Assembly: GCF_008039555.1 (NCBI RefSeq)
Contig: NZ_VDUW01000002.1
Location: 62,001 to 126,000, forward strand
Direction: 5' to 3'
DNA from: Cerasibacillus terrae
GTDB lineage: Bacteria; Bacillota; Bacilli; Bacillales; Amphibacillaceae
Length of the DNA stretch: 64,000 nt
Every line of letters begins with the position of its first letter. Position 1 is the first letter of the stretch. Position numbers and translations under genes: made by a program. Shown here piece after piece: positions 9,072 to 18,024 of the stretch. The notes below the pieces were generated by a model, which saw only the letters and a program-made list of their open reading frames with translations, was not told the origin of the DNA and did no database searches.

Positions 9072-11306
9072 ATGACAAAAACGCTTCAAAAAAATGAGTC
9101 AATCGTTAATCTTTGGGTTAACCAAGCAGTGGAGGGCCTGAAGGTAGATATAGAAAATTATCTCGAAAAGTCATTACGAGCGATTAAAGAAGATTCTACG
9201 CCAAGTTTTATTGCGGAGACATTAGTAAAAAACGCACTAGAAAATATTGATGAGGCAAATCCTGATTGGACATATGTAGCAGCTCGAATTTATTTATATG
9301 ATTTATACAGAAAAGCAGCTGAAAACCGTGGGTACGAAACTGCATTACGTTATGGTGACTTTCATGAATTGATTCAGATCCTTATTGATAAAGGAATTTA
9401 CACGAAAGCATTGATAGAAAAGTATACTCCAGCTGAAATAGCTCATTTTGGCGAACATATACAGCCTGAGCGAGATCGTTTGTTTACATATCTATCAATT
9501 TATACATTGGCAACTCGTTATCTTGCAGTTGATCATGAGAAAAACACATATGAACTGCCACAGGAACGTTGGATGATTATTGCAATGCATTTAATGCAAG
9601 ATGAGCCAAAAGAGAAGCGAGCAGAACTAGTCAAAGAGACGTATTGGGCACTTAGCAATCTCTATATGACGGTTGCAACACCAACTATGAATAATGCTGG
9701 AAAAACGCATGGACAATTATCTAGTTGTTTTATTGATACAGTGGAGGATAGTTTGCAAGGAATTTATGACACAAATACAGATGTTGCAAAACTATCTAAA
9801 AACGGTGGCGGCATTGGTGTTTATATGGGGAAAGTTCGTGGCCGTGGTAGTGCAATCAAAGGATTTAAAGGTATGTCCAGTGGAGTTGTTCCATGGATCA
9901 AACAATTAAATAATACAGCTGTTAGTGTGGACCAACTTGGTACGAGAAAAGGGGCTATTGCTGTTTATCTAGATGCTTGGCATATTGATATTGAACCATT
10001 CTTAGACTTGAAATTGAATAATGGAGACGAAAGAATGCGAGCACATGATATTTTCCCTGGTGTTTGTATTCCGGATTTATTTATGGAACAAGTAGAAAAC
10101 CGTGGGGATTGGTATTTATTCGATCCACATGAGGTTCGTCAAGTGATGGGATACTCTCTAGAAGATTATTATGATGAAGAAAAAGGCGATGGCCAGTGGC
10201 GCGAGAAATATAAAGAATGTATCGCGAATGAGAACTTACGCAAGAAAAAGGTACCAGCCATTGATATTATGAAACGGATTATGATTTCCCAATTAGAAAC
10301 AGGAACACCGTTTATGTTTTACCGGGATGAAGTAAACCGTTTGAACAATAACCCACATAAAGGAATGATTTACTGTACAAATTTATGTACAGAAATCACC
10401 CAAAATCAGTCACCAACCCAGTTTATCGAAGAATATGTAGAAGATGAAGATATCATTGTTAAGAAATATAAAACAGGTGATTTCGTTGTTTGTAATTTAA
10501 GCTCAATCAACTTAGGAAGAGCAGTTCCAAGTGGGGTATTAGAACGCCTGATTCGCATCCAAGTACGAATGCTTGATAATGTAATTGATATTAATACATT
10601 ACCTATTAAACAAACAACACTAACCAATCAGAAATATCGTGCAATTGGCTTAGGTACATTTGGTTGGCATCACCTTTTAGCATTAAAAGGTATAAAGTGG
10701 GAAACAGAAGAAGCTGTTCAATATGCTGATGAATTATATGAAAAAATCGCTTATTTAACAATTCAGGCTAGCATGGAGTTAAGTAAAGAAAAAGGTGCTT
10801 ATAAATCTTATGAGGGAAGCCGTTGGAGTACAGGAGAATACTTTGATATACGCGGTTATACAGATGAGAAATGGTCAAATTTAAAACAAGAAGTGAAAGA
10901 ACATGGAATTCGAAATGGTTACTTAATGGCTGTTGCGCCAAACTCATCTACATCAATCATTGCGAACTCAACAGCAAGTATTGATCCAGTCTTTCAGCCG
11001 TTTTATTATGAAGAAAAGAAAGACTTCAAAATACCGTATACAGCACCAGATCTAACACCGGAGACATATGATGTGTATCGTCGCTCTGCTTATATTGTGG
11101 ACCAACGTTGGTCTGTGGAGCAAAATGCAGCGCGACAAAAACACATTGACCAAGGAATCTCATTTAATTTCTATGTACCAAATACGATTCGTGCATCTGT
11201 CCTATTAGACTTACACATGCGTGCTTGGAAGCAAGGATTAAAGACAACCTATTATGTTCGTTCAACTTCAACAGATATCGAGGAATGTGAGTGGTGTCAT
11301 TCATGA
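9072..11306 (+). CDS. nrdE: Class I ribonucleoside-diphosphate reductase, large (alpha) subunit
   Basis: This subunit reduces ribonucleotides to deoxyribonucleotides using a radical delivered by the beta subunit. It has 744 residues, longer than a typical NrdE of about 700. Visible active-site features are C219 in S-S-C-F-I-D-T, the N437-L-C439-T-E441 loop (by my count the same numbers as in Escherichia coli NrdA), the redox partner C474 and a Tyr-Tyr pair near the end. A C-terminal C-E-W-C pair serves for re-reduction by a thioredoxin-like protein. The N-terminal ~90 residues are helical and may be a partial ATP-cone. The stop overlaps the flavodoxin start. The class (Ia or Ib) is not settled by sequence alone. 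Confidence 0.9.
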   Translation: MTKTLQKNESIVNLWVNQAVEGLKVDIENYLEKSLRAIKEDSTPSFIAETLVKNALENIDEANPDWTYVAARIYLYDLYRKAAENRGYETALRYGDFHELIQILIDKGIYTKALIEKYTPAEIAHFGEHIQPERDRLFTYLSIYTLATRYLAVDHEKNTYELPQERWMIIAMHLMQDEPKEKRAELVKETYWALSNLYMTVATPTMNNAGKTHGQLSSCFIDTVEDSLQGIYDTNTDVAKLSKNGGGIGVYMGKVRGRGSAIKGFKGMSSGVVPWIKQLNNTAVSVDQLGTRKGAIAVYLDAWHIDIEPFLDLKLNNGDERMRAHDIFPGVCIPDLFMEQVENRGDWYLFDPHEVRQVMGYSLEDYYDEEKGDGQWREKYKECIANENLRKKKVPAIDIMKRIMISQLETGTPFMFYRDEVNRLNNNPHKGMIYCTNLCTEITQNQSPTQFIEEYVEDEDIIVKKYKTGDFVVCNLSSINLGRAVPSGVLERLIRIQVRMLDNVIDINTLPIKQTTLTNQKYRAIGLGTFGWHHLLALKGIKWETEEAVQYADELYEKIAYLTIQASMELSKEKGAYKSYEGSRWSTGEYFDIRGYTDEKWSNLKQEVKEHGIRNGYLMAVAPNSSTSIIANSTASIDPVFQPFYYEEKKDFKIPYTAPDLTPETYDVYRRSAYIVDQRWSVEQNAARQKHIDQGISFNFYVPNTIRASVLLDLHMRAWKQGLKTTYYVRSTSTDIEECEWCHS

Positions 11307-11737
11307 GAGCTCTTATAGCATATCTATCGTATAGTGGAAATACGGAAGAAGTTGCTGAAATCATCGAAGAGAAGCTGGTAGAAGACGGAATGGATGTGGA
11401 GATGCATTCGATTGGGATAGATCCCCCAGTCGATGTCTCCCTCTATGATTATCTTTTTTTCGGTACATTTACTTGGGATATTGGTAGCACACCAGATGAT
11501 ATGAAGGACTTTATACTTGAAGTTGGTTATAAACCAGACAATGTCGCTGTTTTCGGATCTGGAGACACTCAATTTGGTGGCGATGATTTGTTTTGTAGAG
11601 CTGTTGATCGGTTAGCAAAATTTTACCACAGTAAATGGGAAGGTTTGAAAATTGAACAATCCCCAAGAGGGTCACAAGAAGTATTAGTGGAACAATGGGT
11701 GGAAGGAGTTTTACAAGATGCCAAAAGTTTTGCTTGA
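11303..11737 (+). CDS. Flavodoxin encoded inside the RNR operon (probable NrdI-like electron donor)
   Basis: The start at 11303 overlaps the nrdE stop as ATGA and begins the conserved strand R-A-L-I-A-Y. The 144-residue protein carries the FMN phosphate loop S-Y-S-G-N-T-E-E-V-A near residues 8-17, the G-T-F-T-W loop near residue 55 and the F-G-S-G-D-T loop near residue 90. This is ordinary flavodoxin architecture, closer to YkuN/YkuP than to NrdI of B. subtilis, which has a different FMN loop. Its position between nrdE and nrdF, overlapping both, argues that it supplies electrons or oxidant for cofactor assembly in the beta subunit. That role is inferred. Confidence 0.8.
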   Translation: MRALIAYLSYSGNTEEVAEIIEEKLVEDGMDVEMHSIGIDPPVDVSLYDYLFFGTFTWDIGSTPDDMKDFILEVGYKPDNVAVFGSGDTQFGGDDLFCRAVDRLAKFYHSKWEGLKIEQSPRGSQEVLVEQWVEGVLQDAKSFA

Positions 11738-12761
11738 GAAGGCGAAAACATTAGAACCACGTAATCCAAATAAATCAACCGGTTTATTCGGTGGAGAATC
11801 AAGTGGGATATTAAATTGGAATGATATTGCTTATCCACATTGGTACAAAATGTATAAGCGTTTAGTAGGAAATTACTGGCAAGCAGATGAAATTAATATG
11901 GGTAGTGATGTGAAACAGTTCCCATTCTTATCTAAAGCAGAACAAGATGCTTATTTGAAAATTATCGGTCTCTTATCAACACTAGATGGGCCACAAACTA
12001 GAATTGCATTATTAATTTCTTTATATGCAACAGATCCATCTGTACAATCTATTATGGCTGTTATTGCGCAACAAGAAGCAGTGCATAATGAAAGTTATTC
12101 CTATGTATTATCTTCTGTTGTCTCATTAGATCAGCAAAATGAATCCTTTAACTTTGGACGGAAAGACCCTGTTTTATTGAAGCGTAATGCTAACATTATG
12201 GAGTACTATAATAACTTTGCAAAGGAACCAACAGTCGAGAATATCTTAAAGACGATGGTATATACTGCTCTGTTAGAAGGATTATTCTTCTATTCCGGAT
12301 TTGCATTCTTCTATAATTTAGCGAGAAATAATAAGATGGTTGGAACATCTACCATGATTAGCTATATTAACCGAGATGAATTAGAGCATGGCCGCTTTAT
12401 TTCTGAATTATTCCGTGCTACATTAGCAGAAAATCCAGAACTAAATAATCCAGAACTCATTGACTGGGTATATGAGCAATTCCGCACTTCAGTTGAATTA
12501 GAAACTGAATGGTCTGAATATGTGTTGAAAGATATTGAAGGTATTGATCTAGAGGAAATGGCTGGCTATGTAAAATACCGTGCGAATAAGATGCTTCGTA
12601 TGATGGGACTTAGCGAAATCTATCCAGAACATGTGGACAACCCAATGAAATGGATTCGCGCTTATGTGGATAATTTCGATGGAACGAAAACAGACTTCTT
12701 TGAACAAAAGGCAAGAAACTATACGAAAACAAGTGATTTAAATGGATTTGACGATTTATAA
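11718..12761 (+). CDS. nrdF: Class I ribonucleoside-diphosphate reductase, small (beta) subunit
   Basis: This ferritin-like subunit holds the dimetal centre and the radical. In 347 residues I count a full ligand set: D90, E120, H123 (motif E-A-V-H), E187, E221 and H224 (motif E-L-E-H). The tyrosyl-radical candidate is Y127, four residues after H123 as in canonical NrdB/NrdF. The gene overlaps the flavodoxin gene by 20 bases and ends the operon at a strong terminator. The C-terminal tail (D-D-L end) would dock to the alpha subunit. Confidence 0.92.
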   Translation: MPKVLLEKAKTLEPRNPNKSTGLFGGESSGILNWNDIAYPHWYKMYKRLVGNYWQADEINMGSDVKQFPFLSKAEQDAYLKIIGLLSTLDGPQTRIALLISLYATDPSVQSIMAVIAQQEAVHNESYSYVLSSVVSLDQQNESFNFGRKDPVLLKRNANIMEYYNNFAKEPTVENILKTMVYTALLEGLFFYSGFAFFYNLARNNKMVGTSTMISYINRDELEHGRFISELFRATLAENPELNNPELIDWVYEQFRTSVELETEWSEYVLKDIEGIDLEEMAGYVKYRANKMLRMMGLSEIYPEHVDNPMKWIRAYVDNFDGTKTDFFEQKARNYTKTSDLNGFDDL

Positions 12762-12763
12762 GA

Positions 12764-12797
12764 AGAACTCCAGTTTTAAAACTGGAGTTCTTTTTTT
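12764..12797 (+). terminator. Rho-independent terminator of the RNR operon
   Basis: AGAACTCCAGTT pairs with AACTGGAGTTCT around a short TTAA-type loop and is followed by a T-run; it starts 2 bases after the nrdF stop. Confidence 0.92.
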
Positions 12798-12819
12798 AAA
12801 ATTATTGGAACACACATCT

Positions 12820-12844
12820 CCGGCGGTTGAACGCACAACCCCGG
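12820..12844. other. GC-rich intergenic hairpin
   Basis: CCGG-C-GGTTG pairs with CAACC-CCGG around a 6-base loop, with one bulged C. No T-run follows on either strand, so it is not an obvious terminator. It stands out in AT-rich surroundings. Confidence 0.4.
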
Positions 12845-12867
12845 CTAGAATTACTTAACTCCATGGA

Positions 12868-14139
12868 TTAAAGTTCATCTAAATGGACTACTTTCCCGGT
12901 TGTTGCATGTACTCCATAATCACTATCTATTTTTCCGCATAAGCGGTATCTTTCTACTGAAGGATCATATACATATGTTGGAGTCACTTTGATATACTTG
13001 CGGAGCTTTTCAAATGCTTCCTTTTCAGAAATATTTATTTCATTTACCTTTTCATAGTCTTTCAATTCAGTAAGTAAAATACTGGAGTCAATATAATTTA
13101 CTGTTTGCAATGTATCTCGATTCATTGCAATTTTTAATTTATCCCCAAAAACCTTTCGTTCGCTATGTATAGGTTTCAAGAGGGATACGATATAGCCTTC
13201 TTCACGTAGTATTGTCTTTAACATCCACTTACCAGAATCATTCGGATATTCACGACGCAATAAATCACGCGTCTCTTGGATAGCTGCTTTTGCTTCGCTT
13301 TTTGTAATTGGTAAGAAATCAGGGTGGTCTTCTTTTGTTTGAGCCTGTTCCATACTTACCTCTTCAAAAACAAATAACGGTTTTCCAACAAATTCATCCT
13401 GAAGTGGTTCCTCCCATTCCATTACTTTATTAACCTCAACCTTTTCACCATATCGTTGAAAAATATCATATGGAATTGTTTTTGTTTTATCATTGGTAAT
13501 AAAAACTTCCTCAACAGCATAAACAGCGTTCCATTTCTTATTCTCCAAATGGGGTAGTTCTATCAACGTAATTTGATCCTTCAAAACGGGTTCCAAAGTC
13601 TCAGGAACTAGGGAAAATGGTTCCCACTGTACTTCATTCTCCTTTGGCAAATCTCCAATCATAGAATAGAAACTAAACTCTCTTGCCTGATTAAACTTCA
13701 CCTCAATAGTAGCGCTCGGATAGATAGGTACGTTATCAACAACACCGCGAAATAGAAAATTGTCCTTCTTTTCATGGACAAGCTGAAATTGTCTTCCCCA
13801 CATAAGTCCCGTTTGTTCCTCAACCCATTCAATGACACTTTCTAAATCATATGTAGGGAATACAGATTCATTTTCTGCATATGTGATGCCACCAACAAAA
13901 ATAATACTACGTAAAGACTTTGTATGTAAATCTATCTCGATGGATGCAGTTCCTTTCGGGTTTTCATCTTCTTTATCCCAATTTTTAAACTGATTTGGGA
14001 ACCATTCCATGGAAAAGTAATATAATGTCTCTCTACAATGGCTTTTCTCTCTGTGTAGATGTGAGCGACCCAAATAATAGTTTTTTAAACCAAATTTTTT
14101 TTGTGTTTCATCGACCAGTTGTTGCAATTCTTTATCCAC
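12868..14139 (-). CDS. Hypothetical protein, possibly YcdB/YcdC-repeat (DUF4901) type
   Basis: This 423-residue cytoplasmic-looking protein starts at a GTG with a GAGGTGTC ribosome binding site. It has no signal peptide or membrane helix. Two similar halves can be seen, each with a beta-rich segment and a Y-x-Y-D/S-type ending. The C terminus shows Y-D-P-S-V-E-R-Y-R-L-C-G-K-I-D and G-V-H-A-T-T-G-K-V, a style of ending seen in YcdB/YcdC-repeat proteins (G-x-x-v-d-a-x-T-G-e). The assignment is tentative and the function unknown. The next gene downstream on the same strand is separated by a terminator. Confidence 0.5.
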   Translation of the reverse strand: MDKELQQLVDETQKKFGLKNYYLGRSHLHREKSHCRETLYYFSMEWFPNQFKNWDKEDENPKGTASIEIDLHTKSLRSIIFVGGITYAENESVFPTYDLESVIEWVEEQTGLMWGRQFQLVHEKKDNFLFRGVVDNVPIYPSATIEVKFNQAREFSFYSMIGDLPKENEVQWEPFSLVPETLEPVLKDQITLIELPHLENKKWNAVYAVEEVFITNDKTKTIPYDIFQRYGEKVEVNKVMEWEEPLQDEFVGKPLFVFEEVSMEQAQTKEDHPDFLPITKSEAKAAIQETRDLLRREYPNDSGKWMLKTILREEGYIVSLLKPIHSERKVFGDKLKIAMNRDTLQTVNYIDSSILLTELKDYEKVNEINISEKEAFEKLRKYIKVTPTYVYDPSVERYRLCGKIDSDYGVHATTGKVVHLDEL

Positions 14140-14218
14140 TCAGACACCTCGTTTCCTATTTTCCTTAGTATAACATTTCACTTCAAGTAAATTCTTTCGC
14201 TAACTAAAATTAATAGAA

Positions 14219-14252
14219 AATAAAACAAACTATCTAAAGTAGATAGCTTGTT
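14219..14252 (-). terminator. Terminator of the C45-type hydrolase gene
   Basis: On the minus strand AACAAGCTATCT pairs with AGATAGTTTGTT and is followed by TTATTTT. It overlaps the stop codon. Confidence 0.7.
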
Positions 14253-15306
14253 AGAATATTTCCTCCATATTGACAAATACCTCTTTAGAGTCAATCCATC
14301 CTTTGATTTGTTTAATAGGAAGGTCATTTCCTTCTAACCAATTTTCAAAAGAAAGGATCAATGGCTTTCGATCACCGCCGAGTGCGAACCAAGTGGACAT
14401 TTCATTAGGAAAGTACCCTGCTGTATGCAATGTTCCAGCCCAGGCTCCATATTTATTTGAATAGACACCATGTGTTGAACTGTTTAATAATTGAAAAGCA
14501 GCGTATTCGTCTGTTACTTGTGGTTGGCTTCTCTTCAAAGCCTGTTCTCGTTTTAATGAATCATGTAAACGGCTTCGATTTTCTTCTGTTAAGATTTTAA
14601 AATGATTGGTGCAAATAGAGGATTGTCGAACTTTAACTTGTCGTGAAGATGCTTCAACAATCACAGAATCCCTGCTTTTGTCTAATAACACATAGCTAAA
14701 AGCATGCCGATGGGGAATTTGTTCTAATAAATTAACTGCATCATCAATAGTGGCACATGTTTGTAAAATAATTCTGCCAATCATATTACATACGAAACCA
14801 TCATTTGACTTCACACGATTGGTAAAGTTATACCCCATTGTAAGGCCTTTTTCATTCATTCCATCGGTACGACCGGTAATTTGCATAGATGGTCCAATCG
14901 TGGCATATCCACCATCTGTTGGTTGGAATAGTACATATCTTCCTTCATAAGAAGCAGGTGCATTATCATAATTACGCATCATATAATCTGCATTTGTAAA
15001 AATCGAGCAACCACTTTGTCCGTATTCTAAATAATACCCACCAAATTCACGAATGGTAGTCTCCATATCATAATGAAGTGCTGTAGCAAGTCCTCGAAGT
15101 TCCTCCCAAATGGTGGGTGCAAATGTTAGAAACATATATTTTACTTTTGGCAAATCCACTATAAAATGGCGTTTATATTGACTTTTCCACTGCTTTCTTC
15201 GATTTGGTAGAATAAAGGAATCCCGTAGTAACTCACCTTGCTTATAACCAAAATCAAAATGTGTCCCTCTAAACTGAATGATATCACTGTAAACTTGTTT
15301 CATCAT
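14251..15306 (-). CDS. C45-type linear amide hydrolase (acyl-CoA:6-APA acyltransferase-like, Ntn hydrolase)
   Basis: The 351-residue protein has the N-terminal R-G-T-H-F-D-F-G-Y-K-Q-G-E motif typical of C45/AAT-like proteins. A G99-C100-S pair follows, where autoproteolysis would free Cys100 as nucleophile. Downstream are the R-N-Y-D, N-E-K-G-L-T-M-G and T-N-H-F elements of the Ntn fold. Family members cleave or transfer acyl groups on amides such as penicillins, bile salts or acyl-homoserine lactones; the substrate here cannot be told. Two ATG codons in tandem follow a GAGGG site. It has no signal peptide, so it probably acts in the cytoplasm. Confidence 0.78.
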   Translation of the reverse strand: MMKQVYSDIIQFRGTHFDFGYKQGELLRDSFILPNRRKQWKSQYKRHFIVDLPKVKYMFLTFAPTIWEELRGLATALHYDMETTIREFGGYYLEYGQSGCSIFTNADYMMRNYDNAPASYEGRYVLFQPTDGGYATIGPSMQITGRTDGMNEKGLTMGYNFTNRVKSNDGFVCNMIGRIILQTCATIDDAVNLLEQIPHRHAFSYVLLDKSRDSVIVEASSRQVKVRQSSICTNHFKILTEENRSRLHDSLKREQALKRSQPQVTDEYAAFQLLNSSTHGVYSNKYGAWAGTLHTAGYFPNEMSTWFALGGDRKPLILSFENWLEGNDLPIKQIKGWIDSKEVFVNMEEIF

Positions 15307-15426
15307 ATTTCCCTCATTTCAAGTTCTACTAAGAGTGTACTTGAACAAATAGAAACATGAAAGACACGAGCTTGAAAGGTAACTTATCAAGGAAAAAATC
15401 CTATCTTAAAGTTTTATTAATTCATA

Positions 15427-16602
15427 TCATTGATAAAAATAATCATAAAGCCCATCGACAACTGCTGTAGCAACCTTATCTTGGAAATTTACAGAACGAA
15501 TCTCTTCCCAATCAGACGAATTGCTCATAAACCCTAATTCTAATAAAACCGCTTTTTGGCTATTTTCCCGTAATACAAAAAAATTGGAATGGCGTACTCC
15601 ACGATTTTTCATATCTATTCGCTTTGTTAGAGAATTTTGAATGAATTGTGCTAGTTTTTTTGATTGATTATTATGGGAATAATGGGATGTTAATCCTTTA
15701 ACAGATGCATTTGAAAAGGAATCAAAGTGAATACTAATAAAGGCATCTGCATTCATTCTTTCACTGATATGGACCCGTTTCGAAAGAGGTATAAATGAAT
15801 CATTTGTCCGTGTCATGGTAACAGATGCCCCCGCTTCTTTTAAGTGGTTAGCTACCTTTTTTGCGGTTGAAAGTGTTAGATCTTTTTCTAAAATACCGTC
15901 TTGAATTGTTCCTGCGTCTTTTCCACCATGTCCTGCATCAATGACAATTTCAAAGTTTGCTAAAGAATCCATGATAGAAAGTGCATGTTTTGAAATTTTA
16001 ACAGGTGTTGGTTTCATCGTTTTTACGGGGGGTAACTCTTTCTTCTGCTTTACTTTTTCCCGAGTTTCGTGTGTATGTGTTGGTATATTTTTGTCATTGG
16101 CTACCTCTTCTCTTGCATCAGGTTCATTGTTCTTATCCTTTTCTTGATCTACTACGTCAGGTTCAATTTCCAAAGAATGACTAGGGTGATTATGTTGTTC
16201 CTTGTTTTCTGTTTGCTTATCTGACTTGTCTTTTACTTCGCGTTCTTTGTTTTCTGTATTTTCCTCAACTTGTTCGGTTTCTGTTTCATCTTGATTTTGT
16301 TCTTCAACTTCTTCTGCTTTTTCTTCCAAAGGTTGCAGAAATTCGATTGCAACCCAAACCTTTTCTCCTTCAAAAAACGTCTTTCCCCAACCATCATCCT
16401 CCGCAAAAACTGTTAATTTACTTCCGTATTCTAATTGTCCTACAATCTTTGCCTCATTAGAGGGGGCTATCCTCATGTTTAATTCAGTAGTATTGACTAT
16501 ATACAAATCCCCTTCAGATGCCGTTACTTTTGAAAGAGGCAAAAATATAAAAATAAGCGCTAATATACAAGTAATAAATGTAAATATTCGAAGATTTTTC
16601 AT
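15427..16602 (-). CDS. Secreted N-acetylmuramoyl-L-alanine amidase with SH3 domain
   Basis: The protein cleaves the amide between N-acetylmuramic acid and the stem peptide of peptidoglycan. It is 391 residues long. A signal peptide occupies about residues 1-28 (cleavage after T-A-S). A bacterial SH3 domain follows (about 32-90, with L-N-M-R-I-A-P-S-N). Next is a highly charged Glu/Lys/Thr linker (about 93-200), then an Amidase_3 domain with zinc ligands in D-A-G-H-G-G-K-D, a Glu in I-L-E-K-D and S-I-H-F-D, plus the catalytic Glu in L-L-E-L-G-F-M-S-N. It stands alone, convergent with nothing nearby, and is likely involved in wall turnover or cell separation. Confidence 0.92.
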   Translation of the reverse strand: MKNLRIFTFITCILALIFIFLPLSKVTASEGDLYIVNTTELNMRIAPSNEAKIVGQLEYGSKLTVFAEDDGWGKTFFEGEKVWVAIEFLQPLEEKAEEVEEQNQDETETEQVEENTENKEREVKDKSDKQTENKEQHNHPSHSLEIEPDVVDQEKDKNNEPDAREEVANDKNIPTHTHETREKVKQKKELPPVKTMKPTPVKISKHALSIMDSLANFEIVIDAGHGGKDAGTIQDGILEKDLTLSTAKKVANHLKEAGASVTMTRTNDSFIPLSKRVHISERMNADAFISIHFDSFSNASVKGLTSHYSHNNQSKKLAQFIQNSLTKRIDMKNRGVRHSNFFVLRENSQKAVLLELGFMSNSSDWEEIRSVNFQDKVATAVVDGLYDYFYQ

Positions 16603-16740
16603 AGTAATTCCTCCCTATAAAACTATCAATCTTGTAAACAGTGTTAACAGGAGGGAAGGATTATATACATAAAAGATAGAATCAGTTTCCCACTTTGTGT
16701 GAATCTTATATAATAGAGTAAAAGTAGAAATGGAGAAAGT

Positions 16741-17826
16741 ATGATGGGTATTAACGATATCATTATTTACATTGTCATTTTCTTTTTAATTATTGGTGCA
16801 ATAGATAAAATAGTTGGAAATAAATTAGGGTTAGGTGAACGCTTCACTGAAGGATTTTTAGCGATGGGACCATTGACACTGGCAATGGTTGGAATCATTT
16901 CTTTAGCCCCTGTCATTGCGAATATTTTAACCCCAATTATTGCGCCAATTTATCAAATTGTTGGGGCAGATCCAGCGACATTTGCAAACACAATTCTTGC
17001 GATTGATATGGGTGGTTATGCACTTGCAAAAGAGATGGCTTTAACGGAAGAGGCAGGAATATTCTCGTATGTCTTTTTAGGGACAACAATGGGGGCAACC
17101 ATTGTTTTTACGATACCTGTAGCATTGGGCATGATTAAAAAGGAAGACCAGCCCTTTTTTGCTAAAGGGATTTTAATTGGGATGATAACCGTTCCAATTG
17201 GTAGCTTAGTAGGGGGATTAGTTGGTGGATTAAGTATATCGATGATTGTGATGAATCTTATTCCTACGATTTTCTTTTCTGTTCTTATTGGCTTTGGACT
17301 CTGGAAATATCCACAAAAAATGATTGCTGGCTTCACTTGGTTCGGAAAGGGAGTTGAAATCATTGCCATTATTGGTCTTACATTAGCCATTATCGAAACA
17401 TTAACAGATATAACAATCATTCCAAATATGACTCCATTAAGTGAAGGAATTCAAATTGTGGGGCAGATTGTTATCTTTTTAGCAGGAGCATTTCCGATGG
17501 TTGCTTTTATTCAAAAGGTGTTAAAAAAGCCATTAGCACAAATAGGAAAATTACTTGGAATTGATCATACTGCAACAGCAGGGCTTGTCGCATCACTTGC
17601 GCATAGTATTCCAATGCTTTCAATTTTAAAAGATATGGACCCAAAAGGGAAAGTAATCAATGTTGCCTTTGCTGTAAGTGCTGCATTTGTCCTTGGGAGT
17701 CACTTAGGATTTGTTGCAGGGGTAGAAAAGGAAATGGTCTTTTCGATGATTGTTGGAAAGCTTGTCGGGGGGATAGCCGCGATTTTCTTGGCAACGCTAA
17801 CTTTTCGTACAACATCAACTACATAA
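16741..17826 (+). CDS. eutH: EutH-type ethanolamine transporter
   Basis: This 361-residue protein has about ten hydrophobic helices and the conserved EutH core: A-I-D-M-G-G-Y-A-L-A-K-E near residue 90 and D-H-T-A-T-A-G-L-V-A-S-L-A-H-S near residue 280. EutH is an integral membrane protein of ethanolamine utilisation operons and is thought to aid ethanolamine uptake. No other eut genes (ammonia lyase, shell proteins, regulator) are in the window, so it is an orphan here. The gene is monocistronic, with a GGAGAAAG ribosome binding site and a strong terminator overlapping its stop. Confidence 0.92.
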   Translation: MMGINDIIIYIVIFFLIIGAIDKIVGNKLGLGERFTEGFLAMGPLTLAMVGIISLAPVIANILTPIIAPIYQIVGADPATFANTILAIDMGGYALAKEMALTEEAGIFSYVFLGTTMGATIVFTIPVALGMIKKEDQPFFAKGILIGMITVPIGSLVGGLVGGLSISMIVMNLIPTIFFSVLIGFGLWKYPQKMIAGFTWFGKGVEIIAIIGLTLAIIETLTDITIIPNMTPLSEGIQIVGQIVIFLAGAFPMVAFIQKVLKKPLAQIGKLLGIDHTATAGLVASLAHSIPMLSILKDMDPKGKVINVAFAVSAAFVLGSHLGFVAGVEKEMVFSMIVGKLVGGIAAIFLATLTFRTTSTT

Positions 17827-17864
17827 AAGACGCCGAAACTGGATTTTCCAGTCGGCGTCTTTTA
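17825..17864. terminator. Bidirectional terminator between eutH and the ABC operon
   Basis: AAAAGACGCCGA pairs with TCGGCGTCTTTT, with an inner ACTGG/CCAGT stem. The A and T runs on both sides serve eutH and the convergent minus-strand operon. Confidence 0.92.
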
Positions 17865-17872
17865 TTCTATCA

Positions 17873-18007
17873 TTAATATTTAAAAACACTACTGATTCCG
17901 CGAAATAACAAACGAAATGGAAGAATGATTAGTTCAGGAGTTGACATCAATGTATCAATGATAAAGCCTCTATCTTCTTTTCGTTTCTGTTTTTCTAACT
18001 TATTCAT
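17873..18007 (-). CDS. 44-residue hypothetical protein at the end of the ABC operon
   Basis: A complete reading frame begins 17 bases after the yhaP-like stop, with a GAGGG ribosome binding site 7 bases before the ATG. It ends at the shared terminator. The peptide begins with a very basic segment (M-N-K-L-E-K-Q-K-R-K-E-D-R). A hydrophobic amphipathic part with P-E-L-I-I-L-P-F-R-L-L-F-R follows. The position and spacing suggest it is a real cotranscribed gene, perhaps a small membrane-associated subunit. I do not recognise a family. Confidence 0.6.
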   Translation of the reverse strand: MNKLEKQKRKEDRGFIIDTLMSTPELIILPFRLLFRGISSVFKY

Positions 18008-18024
18008 ACTTTAACCCTCAAATC

